Positions 24,883 through 37,925 of a stretch of DNA of 64,000 bases are shown here, in pieces. The stretch is from Ipomoea triloba (taxonomy: Eukaryota; Streptophyta; Magnoliopsida; Solanales; Convolvulaceae): positions 22,338,289-22,402,288 of the forward strand of contig NC_044929.1 of NCBI RefSeq assembly GCF_003576645.1. The letters are read 5' to 3'. Made by a program: the position numbers and the translations under genes. Each line of letters starts with the position of its first letter. Positions within the stretch are counted from its first letter, which is position 1. The notes below the pieces were generated by a model. That model was not told the origin of the DNA and made no database searches. It saw only the letters and a program-made list of their open reading frames with translations.

Positions 24883-26034
24883 GAACCGGAAAACGTACAT
24901 CGGAATGAATAAAGCAACTACGGGGATGGATCGGAGAGTTTAAGCAGTTTGTTTCGGCATGGAGTTATGGATTTTAGAATAAGACAGGAAACTGTACTGT
25001 TCCTCCCTCAGCTCCTAACTATGTCTACAAATAAATAAATAAATAAAATGCTACATTTCTGCACTATATCTTCTCTCTTAGCTTGGATGTGTTTTTTTTT
25101 AATGGCTTATCTTAATTCATTAAATCGGACTGAACAATCTTTACAAGAATCGAAGGCCGAGTGTCTATCCACTCCTCGCAATCTGATCTAGAAACAGCTT
25201 CCCTAGCAACAGTATGAACAACTTAATGGTAATTCCCGACAAATTTAACTTGCAATCTGACCTAGAAACAGCTTCCCTAGCAACTGTGTGAGTGACTTAG
25301 TGGTAATTCTGACAAATTTAAAAGTGATCAGTGGCAGATTTTGGCTCAACTCCTCACAATCTGACTCAGAAACGACTTTCCTAGCCATATGACCCAGAAA
25401 GAAACGACTTTCCTAGCCAATAGTGTGAACAATTTAGTGGTAATTACCGGACAAATTTAAAAGGGGGCAGCCACGGATTTTGGCTTCATTTTTACGCAAC
25501 ACGGGATGCACCTAATACTGAAGACTAAGTGCACTACAAATGCAAAAAGAATCTTGCAAATTGCAAAACACAGTAACAACTTTGGGAAGTTGTTGCCCAC
25601 GGTTTCTCAAAAAGGTATCTATACTATATACCTTTAGAATCTTAGTTGTTATTAAGATTTGATAGGAGTGAGACTAGTTGTAGGTTTTAATTTGTATACA
25701 CATCTGTTAAAATGTTTCATCACATATATGCTTATTCTTTTATTCCTTGTGATCCCTCCTCTTCTAAAAGGAGGGTGACGATAATGGCACTTCAACTCAT
25801 TATTTACTATAAATAATGCATATTCCATAGCTAATAAACTCTGTAATTTGAAGATGTCTGCGGATAAAAGACGCAATGTTTTGTCTGCGTAAGAATAAAT
25901 TATATAATCGAATTACCAAAGTAAACTAACCCCAAACTCCTCCCCTACCACTATAAAGAAACAAACTCTCTCTTATTCTTCTTTCACCTTATTTCATTCC
26001 ATCTCTGATCGACCAATCTTGATCGCCGGAAAAT
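24883..26034. other. Intergenic and DUF761 gene upstream region
   Basis: Diverged duplicates of a roughly 70-90-bp unit (AACAGCTTCCCTAGCAAC, GGTAATTCCCGACAAATTTA) lie at 25190-25460. TATAAA at 25952-25957 stands 78 bp before the next ATG and is a likely core promoter. No gene seen. Confidence 0.5.
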
Positions 26035-26583
26035 ATGTCTTGTCTGAATTTGAAGGGACTGTTTCCCACCACGAAGGTGTTGAAGCTCTTATCCACCAAG
26101 CTGATTCCCTTCAAGCTCCACCGCCTCAACCGCTCCAAAGTCATCAAGAAGCAGCGGAAAACACCGTTCGGCGACAAGGCTATCATCAAGAAAGGCGGTT
26201 CCGGCCGATGGCCGAAGCTGACCGGCAGGGCGAAGCGGAAGAAGTTTATGTTCAAGACGACGAAAAGGATCGGTTTTTATAAGAAGCCGGCGCCGGTGTA
26301 TATAGACCAGCTATTCGTGGAGCCCGTGGCGGCGGTGAAGGAGCATCCGGAGATTCCGGGTGCCAAGAAAGATGATTGTGATCATCGTGTTGATGATCAA
26401 GAAGCTGCGTGTAGCAGCAGGGCGGGGAATGATGGCGGATCCGGTGAGGCGGATGATATGTGGGAAGCCATCGTGCTGGGTTCGCCGGAGATGCACGGAA
26501 TCAACGAGAGGGCGGAGGAGTTCATATCCAATTTCCGGGCAGAGATGAAGCGCCAGGAAACTTTGGATAAGCGCTGCTTGTAG
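26035..26583 (+). CDS. DUF761-type small protein of unknown function
   Basis: Intronless, 182 residues. The N-terminal 90 residues are strongly basic (KVIKKQRKTPFGDKAIIKK, GRAKRKKFMFKTTKR). An acidic, low-complexity middle follows, then the C-terminal motif INERAEEFISNFRAEMKRQ, the short helix that defines DUF761 (cotton-fibre-protein-like) proteins. The start is the first in-frame ATG behind a TATAAA box. The biochemical role of the family is not established; members are often stress- or fibre-expressed. The basic stretch could be a nuclear signal, but that is inference. Confidence 0.75.
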   Translation: MSCLNLKGLFPTTKVLKLLSTKLIPFKLHRLNRSKVIKKQRKTPFGDKAIIKKGGSGRWPKLTGRAKRKKFMFKTTKRIGFYKKPAPVYIDQLFVEPVAAVKEHPEIPGAKKDDCDHRVDDQEAACSSRAGNDGGSGEADDMWEAIVLGSPEMHGINERAEEFISNFRAEMKRQETLDKRCL

Positions 26584-26650
26584 TCTACTGTGCATGTTAT
26601 ATCTCTCATTGTACATGTTCTATCTCTACTAAAAGTTTTAATAACAAAAA

Positions 26651-26742
26651 TTTGATAGTTTTTATAGTTATACTACACAATTCATTCTATAAGAATAATT
26701 TGATAGTTTTTATAGTTATACTACACAATTCATTCTATAATA
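26651..26742. repeat. 48-bp tandem duplication in 3' flank
   Basis: TTTGATAGTTTTTATAGTTA and ACTACACAATTCATTCTATA occur twice, starting at 26651 and 26699. Confidence 0.85.
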
Positions 26743-27132
26743 ATAATAAATCTCTGGTCTAATAACATCAAGTGACTCTCTATAAGAAGTCATAGATTTG
26801 AACTTCAATAATAATTATGAACCGATACTAACATAGTCAAGATGAGAATGAGAACAAGAATCCATATGTAATAATAATAATAATAATAATAATAAACTTT
26901 ATTCAAACATTTTCTTAGTATTCAAGATGGAGAATGAGAACAAGAGGTCCATATGTACATTCACTATTTCGATTGAAACAAGTAATCTTTTTGTTACATT
27001 TAAAGGGAAGGAGAAACCACAACATTTTAGTCTCAAACCTATGATACTGATAGAGTTTGAACCAACTTCAAATTTGACAATATTACATCAGGCTCGAGGA
27101 GATAACTAAAGGATAACATATTATCAAGCATC

Positions 27133-29963
27133 TCAATGCAGAAAATCCCTCATTGGATCATCATGGTGGATCTTCTTCATCCTATATGCCTCCATTTCTT
27201 CGGGTGTGACCTGGAAGGCAATTAAATGAATGGTCAAGATTACAACAGGATGAGGAGATGGGGTATGAATAAAAGAAATGAAATGAAGAGAGCAGCATAC
27301 CTCATTATCATACTTCACATTATATTTCCGTTTCCTTTCATCTGTCACTTCTCTTCTCCTTTCATCCTCCTGGTTATGCAACGTAGTAAAACATGCATCA
27401 AAAGATGTTTTTGAATTCATAAAAATCGACATGTAAGGAGAAATGATTGGTTGTGTACGGTGCACGTGAAATGGTTGTGAAAGCACATACCTTTTTGAGT
27501 GCTTCAGCCAACTTTTTGTCATCCAGAACCAAATCATCCGGTATATCAGTTCCCCATGTAGCAAGTTTCTTCTGCTCAGTTGGTGTATGGGCATCTGGAT
27601 GATTCATAATCGATTTAGATGATATATAAATGGACACACATATATACAAATAATATAAAACTTGGAGCAACTGCTCATTAGATCAGTATTAACTTACCTT
27701 CTGTAGCTTCTTTGCGAGCAATATTGGCCTTCATTAGATCACCTGCAGCTTCAGCTGCTTCAATTCCAGCTGTTCCTGTGCAATAACTGTTTCGGATGGT
27801 CTGTTTGCAACATTTGTAACCCCATTGGTGGTCCTTCCACCAGGAACCCCAAACAGTGGTGTGATTATTGATGAAAACATCCTCTTCATATTTGCTCCTA
27901 GGAAGGGACATCTCCTGCAGACAAAATGGCATTGATCTTGTTAGACCCAAATAAGATTATTCACTCAAGAAAACAACAGGCAAAACACAAATGCTGCAAT
28001 GACATATTCCTATTCATTCCCAACTTCCCATATAAGACAATGGGGTTAGTACTGTTTATGCAGATGAATTTCCATATATGCAGTTAAGGTAAAAATGTCA
28101 AATTCATATTCATAAACTCTTATTCCAAATATTACCTGTCCCTTCACAATCCTGCCAGTTCGATCATATTCAACTTCTCTCTCACTTTGACCCAGTAAAA
28201 GTTCTCTAGGAAGTGTTTCATCACTAGCTGCATTGCCATATTTCTCCATGATGGTGTCCTTGGTCTGGGACTTCAATTTGTCTTTACTGACTTTATAATT
28301 TTTATAAAGCAATTCAGCTTGGGAGGGAGCTGCTTGCATATGGATGTCATGGCCCTTCTCAAAAGATTCCCAAGCATGAATATTGAGCTGCTTGAACTCC
28401 AGTGCTTGACCACTTAATCTATTTTGGTTATCCCCCTATAACACAAACAAACCACAAATCAATATTTGAATATAAGCAAATTACTATTATTTTTTTTAAA
28501 TAACAATATTTAAAACAAAACTTACAGCATAGAACTTCTCATTTGGATCCATATCTGGAAGGGGGTCTTCACGCATGGACCGGGTTTTGGGGTCATAGTG
28601 AGCAGAATTGACATCGAGATTAAGAAGATATTTGGCAGTATCTTCTCGAATACGTAGATTCCTGAAAAGAGAAAAACATTAAGAGCGTTGAGATGTTAAG
28701 CATTTTTAAGAAGATGCATGTCAGGGGATAGTGTATATATATATAGCTCACCTGACAGTCCCAGTGCTACCACCTCCTGTAGTGCGCACACGCTTCTCGA
28801 CCTTTGCAAAATCCATCTGCTTACTTTCATCAACCTTTGTTTCATCTACCTTCAAAGCATCTTCCAAATCTTCATCTTCGCTAGCATCATCTTCCTGATT
28901 TTCATTATTGTTTTTCTCCTCCAACTTCTTAAGCTGCTGGTCCTTCAGATATTTCCTTCTAGCTTCATCCCTGGCTTCATATCTATCAACAACATGGACA
29001 TAAGAAGCAGCATCATAACCATTCCAGCGGTCCCTTTTACCATCATAATCTAGCTCAAACTGCTCTATTTTCTCATCTGGGGCAATACTTTTCCCTGTCC
29101 ACTTTGCTCCTAGTTTACGAGGCCTTTCCATACAAGCTTTGGCAGTATGGGTCATTGCTCCACAGCTGCAGAAAATATTTCAAAATGTTAGTAAAAGCTT
29201 TAACAAAAGAAGAGTGGAAGTACAAGTTAAAACTCCTCACAAAACCAACAGGGAATTATACTAGTATCCCACTGCTTAACACAATTTTGGAAATAAAAAG
29301 AAATAATAAACAACAGAATTTGCAGCCTGACTTACTTCTCACAGGCGCCTTTTCTATATTTGTCAGCCTGGTATATCTTGGCACCCCTGTCGTACCATGA
29401 CTTGGTGTAATTAGGATCCGACTTCCATTTCCTTTGATGTTTTAAGCTCTAAAAAACATTCAAGTCAAATGTATGCAAGTTATAATTAATCCATAACAAG
29501 TAATGCATATATCACTAAGGAAGAAAAAAAAATAAAAAATAAAAAGAGAGAGAAAGAGAAACAAAGTCCAAGTCAAATACAGCATAAGATAAGAAAACAT
29601 ACAGGTTTCTCGGCATTGAGATACCAAGGTGCTGAGGACATATACTGTGGAATGTGAGGGTTAATTTCTTTTCCATCCTCATCAAGCTCAGCTGGTGCAA
29701 GCCCGGCCTTTCTTGCCTCTTCCAATTCCAACTGTTTCCTATGGTCCTCTCTCGATTTGAATGCAACTGCATTTCCCACAATTTAACATGTTATTTCAGA
29801 GTAATTAAAAAAAAAAAACAAAATCAACAACTTTTATGCCCTAATCACAGAAGCTAAATAAGCTACAAAAACATAACCTGGAAAAAACAGTTCCCACAAT
29901 TTAAAAAGTTATTTCGGAGTAATTCAACAACAATAGTAAGTAGTTTAATAATAATAATAATAT

Positions 29964-29998
<35 letters not shown>

Positions 29999-30420
29999 AC
30001 CCTCCTAGTAGGATATGCTAAATAAGCTACAAAAAATTAATTTGGAAATAAAGTTTACACAATTTAACAAGTTACTTCGGAGTACTCTCAAAAACAAGTT
30101 ACTTCGGAGTAATTAATAAACAATAGTACGGAGTAGTATTTTTTTTTAAATCCTCCTAATCGCAGAAGCTAAATAAGCTGGAAAAAACGAACGGGATTCA
30201 CCAACTGATCGAAAATGAAATCTAATTCTAGATATTTATTAGGGGTATATCAAAAAATTGAAGTAAACCTAAAGTAAAAAGCTTCCGAACAATCAACTAA
30301 AAACACAGTTCGCAAACAAGTCTACTGGCATCTAGGTACCAAATTGATAAGGTGATAAGGAACACGCATATATACAAAAGAAGGAAAAAGGAGAGAAAGA
30401 AAACCTGAAGCGGTAGCCAT
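27133..30420 (-). CDS. SLU7: Pre-mRNA-splicing factor SLU7
   Basis: Ten exons: 30420-30405, 29766-29603, 29448-29336, 29165-28752, 28661-28526, 28435-28136, 27914-27698, 27594-27491, 27369-27301, 27210-27133. They join in frame with GT-AG introns to 536 residues, the usual plant SLU7 length. The CCHC zinc knuckle [14 protein letters not shown] lies at residues 96-109. Other family landmarks are [11 protein letters not shown] before it, [14 protein letters not shown] after it, and in the C-terminal part [11 protein letters not shown] followed by WGYKCC and NSYCTG. SLU7 acts at the second catalytic step of splicing, helping choose the 3' splice site. The start is a 16-bp exon (MATAS) typical of the gene. 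The neighbouring DUF761 gene converges on it. Confidence 0.95.
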
Positions 30421-31175
30421 GATTAGCAGAGACGACGACGATTGAAACGAATCTAGAGTGAATTGCGGAAGAAGATCGATGAGCCCTAGAGAGAAACTGC
30501 AAAAGATTTCGAAGAATCAATTTTCCTGATAGTTATTAGGAATTTAGGAGTCAATCCGTGTCCTTCTGCATCTAGGAAAGATAAGTCGGCGCGAATTCTT
30601 TGGGCTTACGGAAGCCTAATAATATCTAAGAAGCCCAACTTTACCGGGCTGATCCGTAAATGAAAATTTTTCTCTTTTAACCGCGACCGACGGAGTATGC
30701 AAGAAAAACGCAGCACCTAGTCGCTACTCGCTAGAACAGTATAACATCTAGAAAAACACAGTCGCTGTACGCACTAACCTCGCCGCCTCGCCGGAGTCGC
30801 CGCTGTAAGGTCCGATGTCCGTCTCTGTCCAAGTGTCGAGTGTCGACTCTGTTGACTATTTGGTTTTAATTTTATTCAAATTTGGGGATTTAGGGTTATT
30901 TGGTTCGTGGTTCACTGGTTCCTGAAGGACAGAAGGAGCAAGGGATATATTATATATAATAATTAAATATTAAATATAAATTATATATATAATTATCTCA
31001 AATCTAATCTAAATCTAAAATCTAAAATCTAAAAAAAAAAAATAATAAGTGTGAAGGAATGTTATACCTTCCATTTATATCTATTTTTTTCGTTAACTTT
31101 TTTATACATTATTATACTATAAAAGTTGTACTATAAATATTTTAGACAAATATACTCCTACCGTTATCTTCAAAA

Positions 31176-31620
31176 ACTTGTGTGAGACCGTCTCACCATG
31201 AGTCGGGTCGGGTCTGGTCGGGTCAAGATGCAAATGTAACACTTATATGCACAAATGTCATACTTATATGCTCAAATGTAATACTAATCAGGAATAAAAT
31301 TTTTGTTACTTATTAGGGTAAATATAATACTTTTAAGGGAAAATACAATACTTTTACATTTCGATTTAAAAGTATTACATTTTTCTTCAAAAGTATTATA
31401 TTTGCCCTTATAAGTGAGAGGCACTTGTCAACATTACTTATTATTATGAAAAATGTATTACTTTTTCTCTTATAAGTAACAAAAATTGTATTTTTGATTA
31501 ATGTTATATTTGAGCATATAAGTGTGAGATTTGCACATATAAGTATGACATTTGCATGGTGATTTGACCCGACCCGACCCGTCTCACGAATAAGGATCCG
31601 TAAGACGGTCTCACACAAGT
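31176..31620. mobile_element. Foldback MITE, 445 bp, ACTTGTGTGAGACCGTCT ends
   Basis: Left ACTTGTGTGAGACCGTCTCA and right GTAAGACGGTCTCACACAAG (to 31619) are near-perfect inverted repeats. GTCGGGTCGGGTCTGG faces GACCCGACCCGACCCG further in, and CACTTATATGCAC faces GCACATATAAGTA. The arms span almost the whole element. I see no clear target duplication. No coding capacity. Confidence 0.8.
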
Positions 31621-31773
31621 GTGACCTTTTCACTATTGTTAGTATACACATGTATCCACCATATATTTTTTTTATATTCTTCCATAATAATAATAATATG
31701 TGCACATTATATATTAGAATTATATGTTAGTTACTTTTTAAAATATAAATATCAAATCTATAAAAGTGTTTTA

Positions 31774-31807
<34 letters not shown>

Positions 31808-33101
31808 TACTATAATTTAAACATTTAAAATCTAAATAAATTTAAATTTTTAATATAAAATACTAATATTGAGCAACTAATTTTTGCGCATCACGCATAA
31901 AAAATACTAGATTACTACGACTTGTAAGTAGATTACTAATGCAACTGATAGAAACATGAAAGGGTTCTTCAAACAAAAATCAAACTATGAGGACACAAAT
32001 CAAACTGAATCCGAATTGGTTTAATAGTAGTAAAGATACCAAATGCAGTATGCAATAATAATAATAATAATAATAATAACAAAAACAACAATTGGGCTTT
32101 AATTTATACTAATGTCTCGACCTCATGAACTCATCTCAAAGTTCATAATGTGATAAATTGAGCATGTCAATCTTCAAAACTCAACACCAAATTATGCACT
32201 TATGCGTGTACAAGGAGCTCAACCTAGTGGCAAAGTTCAAACTCCCACTATGTTGTTGGAAGCAACGTTCAACACGAAACTGTAAACTTTTACGTGCATA
32301 AGAAACCCACCTCAGTAACAAGATTTGAAGACTCACTTTGCTACTAAAAGTAATATCCAACACTAAATTATATACTTTTGCATGAACAATAATCCCAATC
32401 TAGAGTGATAACTGATAAAGTATAAAATTTCACTCTATCACTGAAAATTAATTTTAAATGCAATTTATCAATCATTGATTATTGTTTAAGCTCTTTCCTC
32501 ATTCTATCTGTTCAATCAATCATTAAATTTATTAAGGTTAGATGACTAGGTGATGCAAAAACGTGTTGCCAGGAATTTAAGTTGGCCCTCACACCCAAGA
32601 AATAATGCAATCTTTATCGTTAGTATACAACAAGTTACAACGAGACAGGCAATACAGCAGTACGTGCAGGCAGATTTACACGTGAATACATATCCTCTGT
32701 ATTATTTCCTTTGTCAGCATTCGATTAACTAATTATCATTAAACAAATTATATACCGTTCAAATTCCAAGGCTTCCATGCCCAAAAACATATTTTTTTAA
32801 AATAATTTAATTCATTGACAAAATTTTAAAAAAAAAAAAAAAGCTTCATCAACAGTCGCAAGGTGTAAAATTTGATTAGAAGAGGTCTATATATATAATT
32901 AATTTTATTGTGAAAATTGATGTATAAATATTTTTAAAAACTTGTAGATCATTGAAGTATGAAGTATATATTAGCAATATAGACCATTGGAATAAGAGTG
33001 TGATCAGTTTAAAATGTAGAAAATTTGTCAAATACACTCTCTAAGGGGAGCAAATGTGCAACTGAGCCCTTAACATTATTTTACTCTTTAGTGTTGTATG
33101 T

Positions 33102-33104
33102 CTC

Positions 33105-33177
<73 letters not shown>
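33102..33177. repeat. (CT)n-(TA)n compound microsatellite
   Basis: CT repeats to about 33145 run directly into TA repeats. Confidence 0.9.
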
Positions 33178-33181
<4 letters not shown>

Positions 33182-33321
33182 GTTCTTGTGCGGTGGTGCG
33201 ATTAAATTTGAGCCATGGATTTTGCTTAAATCAACGTTCAAGATTACCAATTTTTTTTTTTTTAAAAAAAGGAAAAAAAAACGCGGTGGCAATTTTATAA
33301 TTTTTGCATCTAGATCAAAAT

Positions 33322-33712
33322 TTAAGGTGCGTGGTTTTCCTTCTTAAGATGCGTGGTTTTTGTGCTTAAGATGCGTAGGTTGTGTTTAATGTGAGTATTT
33401 CTTTAAACTTAAGGTGCGTGATTTTTGTACTTAAGGTGCGTGGTTTTTAATTTGTGCTAAGGTACGTGATTGTTTTGCTTAAGGTGTGTGGCTTTTTTTT
33501 ATTAAGGTGAGTTGTTGAAACTTAAGGTGCGTTGTTTTCTTTTTAAGGTGTGTGATTTGTGTGTTTAAGGTGGGTGGTTTGTATGCTTGAGGTGCGTGAG
33601 TGTTGAAACTTAAGGTGAGTGAACCTAAAGCTTAAGGTGCGTGGTTTCCTTTTTTAAGGTGCATTGTTTCCCTTAAGGTGCACGAATTAGAAACTTAAGG
33701 TGCATTAGTTTA
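33322..33712. repeat. Degenerate minisatellite with TTAAGGTGCGTG core
   Basis: About 18 loosely spaced units of 18-25 bp contain TTAAGGTGCGTG or close variants (TTAAGATGCGTAG, TTAAGGTGTGTG, TTAAGGTGCATT), each followed by a short T-rich spacer. The flanks TTGTGCGGTGGTGCGATT (about 33185) and ATCACCGCATAACCGCAC (about 33734) may be inverted ends of a larger element. Confidence 0.7.
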
Positions 33713-33778
33713 GAATTTCTTTTAAACAGCATTGATCACCGCATAACCGCACGGAAAGTTTTAACCGCAACTGAATCG

Positions 33779-33864
<86 letters not shown>

Positions 33865-34222
33865 NNNNNNNNNNNNNNNNNNNNNNNNNNNNNNNNNNNN
33901 NNNNNNNNNNNNNNNNNNNNNNNNNNNNNNNNNNNNNNNNNNNNNNNNNNNNNNNNNNNNNNNNNNNNNNNNNNNNNNNNNNNNNNNNNNNNNNNNNNNN
34001 NNNNNNNNNNNNNNNNNNNNNNNNNNNNNNNNNNNNNNNNNNNNNNNNNNNNNNNNNNNNNNNNNNNNNNNNNNNNNNNNNNNNNNNNNNNNNNNNNNNN
34101 NNNNNNNNNNNNNNNNNNNNNNNNNNNNNNNNNNNNNNNNNNNNNNNNNNNNNNNNNNNNNNNNNNNNNNNNNNNNNNNNNNNNNNNNNNNNNNNNNNNN
34201 NNNNNNNNNNNNNNNNNNNNNN
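33865..34222. other. Assembly gap of 358 N inside an (AT)n tract
   Basis: TA repeats run into the Ns from 33782 and out of them to about 34297, so the gap is probably unresolved microsatellite and its length is not reliable. Confidence 0.95.
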
Positions 34223-34300
<78 letters not shown>

Positions 34301-35570
34301 AAACTTGTAATCACCATCAAAGGGTGTGTATTGGGTATCATCATATATAATAATAGTCCATTAACTATACAAAAGAGGTAAATTATATTACATTATGAAA
34401 GTCATGTGTGACGAACTTGACGAAGAGTGTATGTATGTGTTGGCATGAATCTAACTCGTGGCACTCATCTCCACATTCTAAAATATTTCCCTCTACTATA
34501 AATACTCATCAATTACCAAAAGGCCGGGCATAATTGGAAACAAGAAAGGGGATCATCTTCATCGATCTACATCATAATTGATCATTTTCATCGACCCGAT
34601 CAATAATCTCTTCTTCACAAAATTCCATAAAATATCATGAGCCCAATGACTCTCTATACAAAAATGTATATGTGCACGGTACCGCAAAGATAATGAATTT
34701 TAGTTTGACAGTACCACTAGGGGAAAAAAGAAAAAAAAAAGAGAAAAAAAAACTCTGTGATTTTTACCTTTCGATTTTTCACATTAAAAAATTATTGTGT
34801 CTAATTTATTTTTCCTTATCTTATTTATATTATATTTATCACTTGAACGACTGTATTGGCCAGTCGACAACTAGCCAAAACTCGTAAAACCAACAACAAA
34901 TGATACAAGTCTATTCTCAACATCTTTTTCAACAAAACAAACCAAATCAAGACATGATTTTCTTTATTTGCAAATTAATTCCATGTTTCACGCATTGCAA
35001 ATGGCAGACCATCTTGGAAATTAAAATAATATTAGTCAAAAAATTGAATGAATATTTCTTGATTGCGATGTCGACAATGTTGCATTATATTCAATATCAT
35101 TTGTTCAAACTTGTAAAAGTAATTCACCAAACATATTAAACCATGCATAAATAATTTGGGACAACCCAACAAAATTGGTCAAGTAATTGGCTTAGTAACC
35201 GCAAAGTGTTGTCTATTAACTTTCTTAGTTTTAATCGGTTAGTTATTGACAACATAAACTGGTTTACATCTTTGTAGTTTTTGTGATTTTGTCAGATCAT
35301 AATGAAGGCTTTCCCGCATAGAAGTAGATGCACGAACCATTTTAAAATATTTTAAATGTAAATTGTTTAAATGTGGATCGTCATTTTTATTCATACTATG
35401 ACTAATACATATTTGATTTGAGTCATATTTATAAAATTTAGACTCTTACACGAAAAATAACATGACACACCATTTACAAGCTTGGTTCTATTTTTTATTA
35501 TTTTTTTAATTTATATTTTGTTAAATTTTTAAAGATATTCGATATTACACCTATCAGTAACACCGGCGTG

Positions 35571-37925
35571 TCAAAGTTCCGGCGACACCGGCAAGTCCTC
35601 CGCCTTACTAAAAAGGCGGTGCCAGAATTCTACGCTCGACTTAGTCTCGTACGTCTCGTTCTCCGTCGAATCAAAGCGGCTCCCGCCGTCAACCGTGGCC
35701 GGAAGGTCACCGGCATCACTCGAATTCTCCGATGAAAATACCTGCGACCAAAAACTCTCATCGACTTCCGGCGGATCACTCTGCAACACCGCGTCGGAGA
35801 CCACACAGTCGCTGGAAATGCTGCAGGCCGACGATGCGTGGAATTCGGTTGAGGTTGTCGTCGAGGAATGCGGTGGAGAGCTCGGGGTCAACATCGAACC
35901 GTTCGTTATCAGGAGATCCATGGCGAAGGGTTTCAACGGTTGGGATTTGGATTTCAACCTTGGTTGCGGTGAAACAAGATCGTAGTCGTTTAACCGTTTC
36001 TTCAAACGAGTGTGCCATATGTTCTTGATTTCGTTGTCCGTACGTCCTGGCAATCTTGCAGCAATCACGGACCATCTGCAAATCATTCACAAACAAACTT
36101 TGATTATTAATTACTCCTAAATTAATCAACATAACTATAAATTTGAAACAAATTAATATTGAGCCACGAAGCATGCATCATAAATGATATATCGATTCTA
36201 GTTTAATTGGCTCAATACTTTGAACTTAAACTCGATTTCAAGTTGACTCAATTCAGGTGCAATGTGCTAAGCTAGCAAGTCATCGGCCAACTTGCCAAGG
36301 CTAGTAGTAAAGACAATTAGCTAACTAGTTTTGCACGACATTTGACATGCTGATAATACATAGCCTGACTGAAAAATTACCATTAACAAATTAGAAGATA
36401 CCCAGAAGTCACCATTGACAATTAGAAGATACTAAGGTGTGCGTTATCATGATATAAACAAGTTGAATGAAGTTAAGTATAAATAATTCCTCAACACCAC
36501 ATTTTGGGATACCCGCCATCTCATTTCGTCATTTGCACTAACTAAAGTTACGTTGTTTAGGTTTTTTTCGGTCGCAATAGTACTAGAGCCTTACAATTTT
36601 TATTCATACTCTTTACTTCTCAACATAGTATAAATACAGATCTCTATTCGTATTCTTAATTCAATTTAATTAGACTATCGGTATAAAATAATTAACACCG
36701 AAAAACTTAATTACAAATTATTTAGAATATAATATAATATATTATTTAAATACCCAAATTGTGATACAAAAACATAACCATTTTTTAATTTATACGTAGT
36801 AATAAGCAAATATTATACTATATGGTATATGCTCCCCATTTAAAAATAATTGAAGTTAACTAGCTCGTGATCCACGTTTTTGCATTTTCTTGAACATAAT
36901 AAGTATATATTGATTAATAGGAAAGTTTACCGTCATTATTTGAGGGTGTATTTATTGTAAGGAGATAAATTTAACTGGCCCAGAGAAAGGCAATTGAAAA
37001 GAAATATTGTGATTACAGAATTAACCTTTCGACTAATGGTGTGTTTGAAAATCAGGAAAATAACTTTTAAAAAATATTTTTTTGGGAAATTACTTATTTT
37101 TCATAAAATAGTTTTATTTTTAGTGTTTGGTTGCATTCTGAAAAGCTGTACTGCTGTGTTTTGTTTATTTAATGGAAAATGAATAGACTTTTATAATTAA
37201 ACAATTTAATTGTTTTATTTAGGATATAAAAATATTTATAATAATATTAGTTATTAAAAAAAAAAACTATGATTTACCTCTAAAACCAGACATATGATTT
37301 TCAATGAAATGACTTTCACCAAATTTTAGCTGAAGTCATTTTCATCCAAAACAATCTTATTTTCCAAATAAGGGAAAATAATTTTATGTTAACTTGATTT
37401 TTCAAACACTAAAAATTTTAGAAAATAATTTTCAAAAACCATTTTTCATGTTTCCAACACACTGTGCTAGTCTGCTAGAGTTGCTGAGAAATATAAAACA
37501 GAGTAATTATTAATTGAAGTATATAAGCAAGCACCTGTTTCCCAGAGCTTGATGCAGCTTGATAATGGCGTCTTCTTCTTCATGGCTGAAGTTTCCTCGT
37601 TTGATGTCGGGCCGCAGGTAATTTATCCATCGGAGTCTGCAACTCTTCCCGCACCTCAACAAACCTTTGACCAGCAACATATATAACATCAAAAAGAAAA
37701 TTACATAAAACTACACATTTATTACTTTTATATTTATCCTCGACAGATCGGGATCGGGATCGAATCCCGGAGTGAACGATGAATATGCGTACCAGCGTGT
37801 TTGGGAAGAGCTCGCCAGTTGCCATGGCCGTGTCGGCTGATGTAGTCGACGAGGATTTCGTCTTCGTCCTTGGTCCAGGGACCTTTCTTCAGTCCCATCT
37901 TCTCACAGCACGGCGATCTCCCCAT
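35571..37925 (-). CDS. R2R3-MYB transcription factor, subgroup 2 (MYB13/14/15-like)
   Basis: Exons 37925-37793 (133 bp), 37664-37535 (130 bp) and 36075-35571 give 255 residues; the first two have the lengths conserved in most plant R2R3-MYB genes. The N-terminus [17 protein letters not shown] opens R2, which ends in [21 protein letters not shown]3 follows with [19 protein letters not shown]. The C-terminal region has [10 protein letters not shown] near residue 192, the subgroup 2 signature, and ends [19 protein letters not shown], like other subgroup 2 proteins. The bHLH-binding pattern in R3 is absent. Relatives act in cold and wound responses and, in grape, stilbene synthesis; which applies here is unknown. 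TATATATA lies at 38022-38029, about 100 bp upstream of the start. Intron 2 is long (1.46 kb). Confidence 0.92.
37036..37465. mobile_element. Possible MITE in intron 2 of the MYB gene
   Basis: GGTGTGTTTGAAAATCAGG at the left and CATGTTTCCAACACACTGTG at the right are loosely inverted, with matching inner stretches (GGAAAATAACTTTT / GAAAATAATTTTC). Boundaries and target duplication are not clear. Confidence 0.4.

Larger units (their letters stand above)
30421..35570. other. Intergenic between SLU7 and MYB
   Basis: 5.1 kb without a recognisable gene. It holds the SLU7 promoter near 30421-30900, a MITE (31176-31620), ATT/AAT microsatellites (near 31776 and 32055), a CT/TA tract (33102-33177), a degenerate minisatellite (33322-33712) and an N gap. 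Confidence 0.5.

Noticed and set aside
33736..34344. Long open frames across the N gaps (also 59597-60603)
   Set aside because: They are made of N codons and TA or poly-T repeats.
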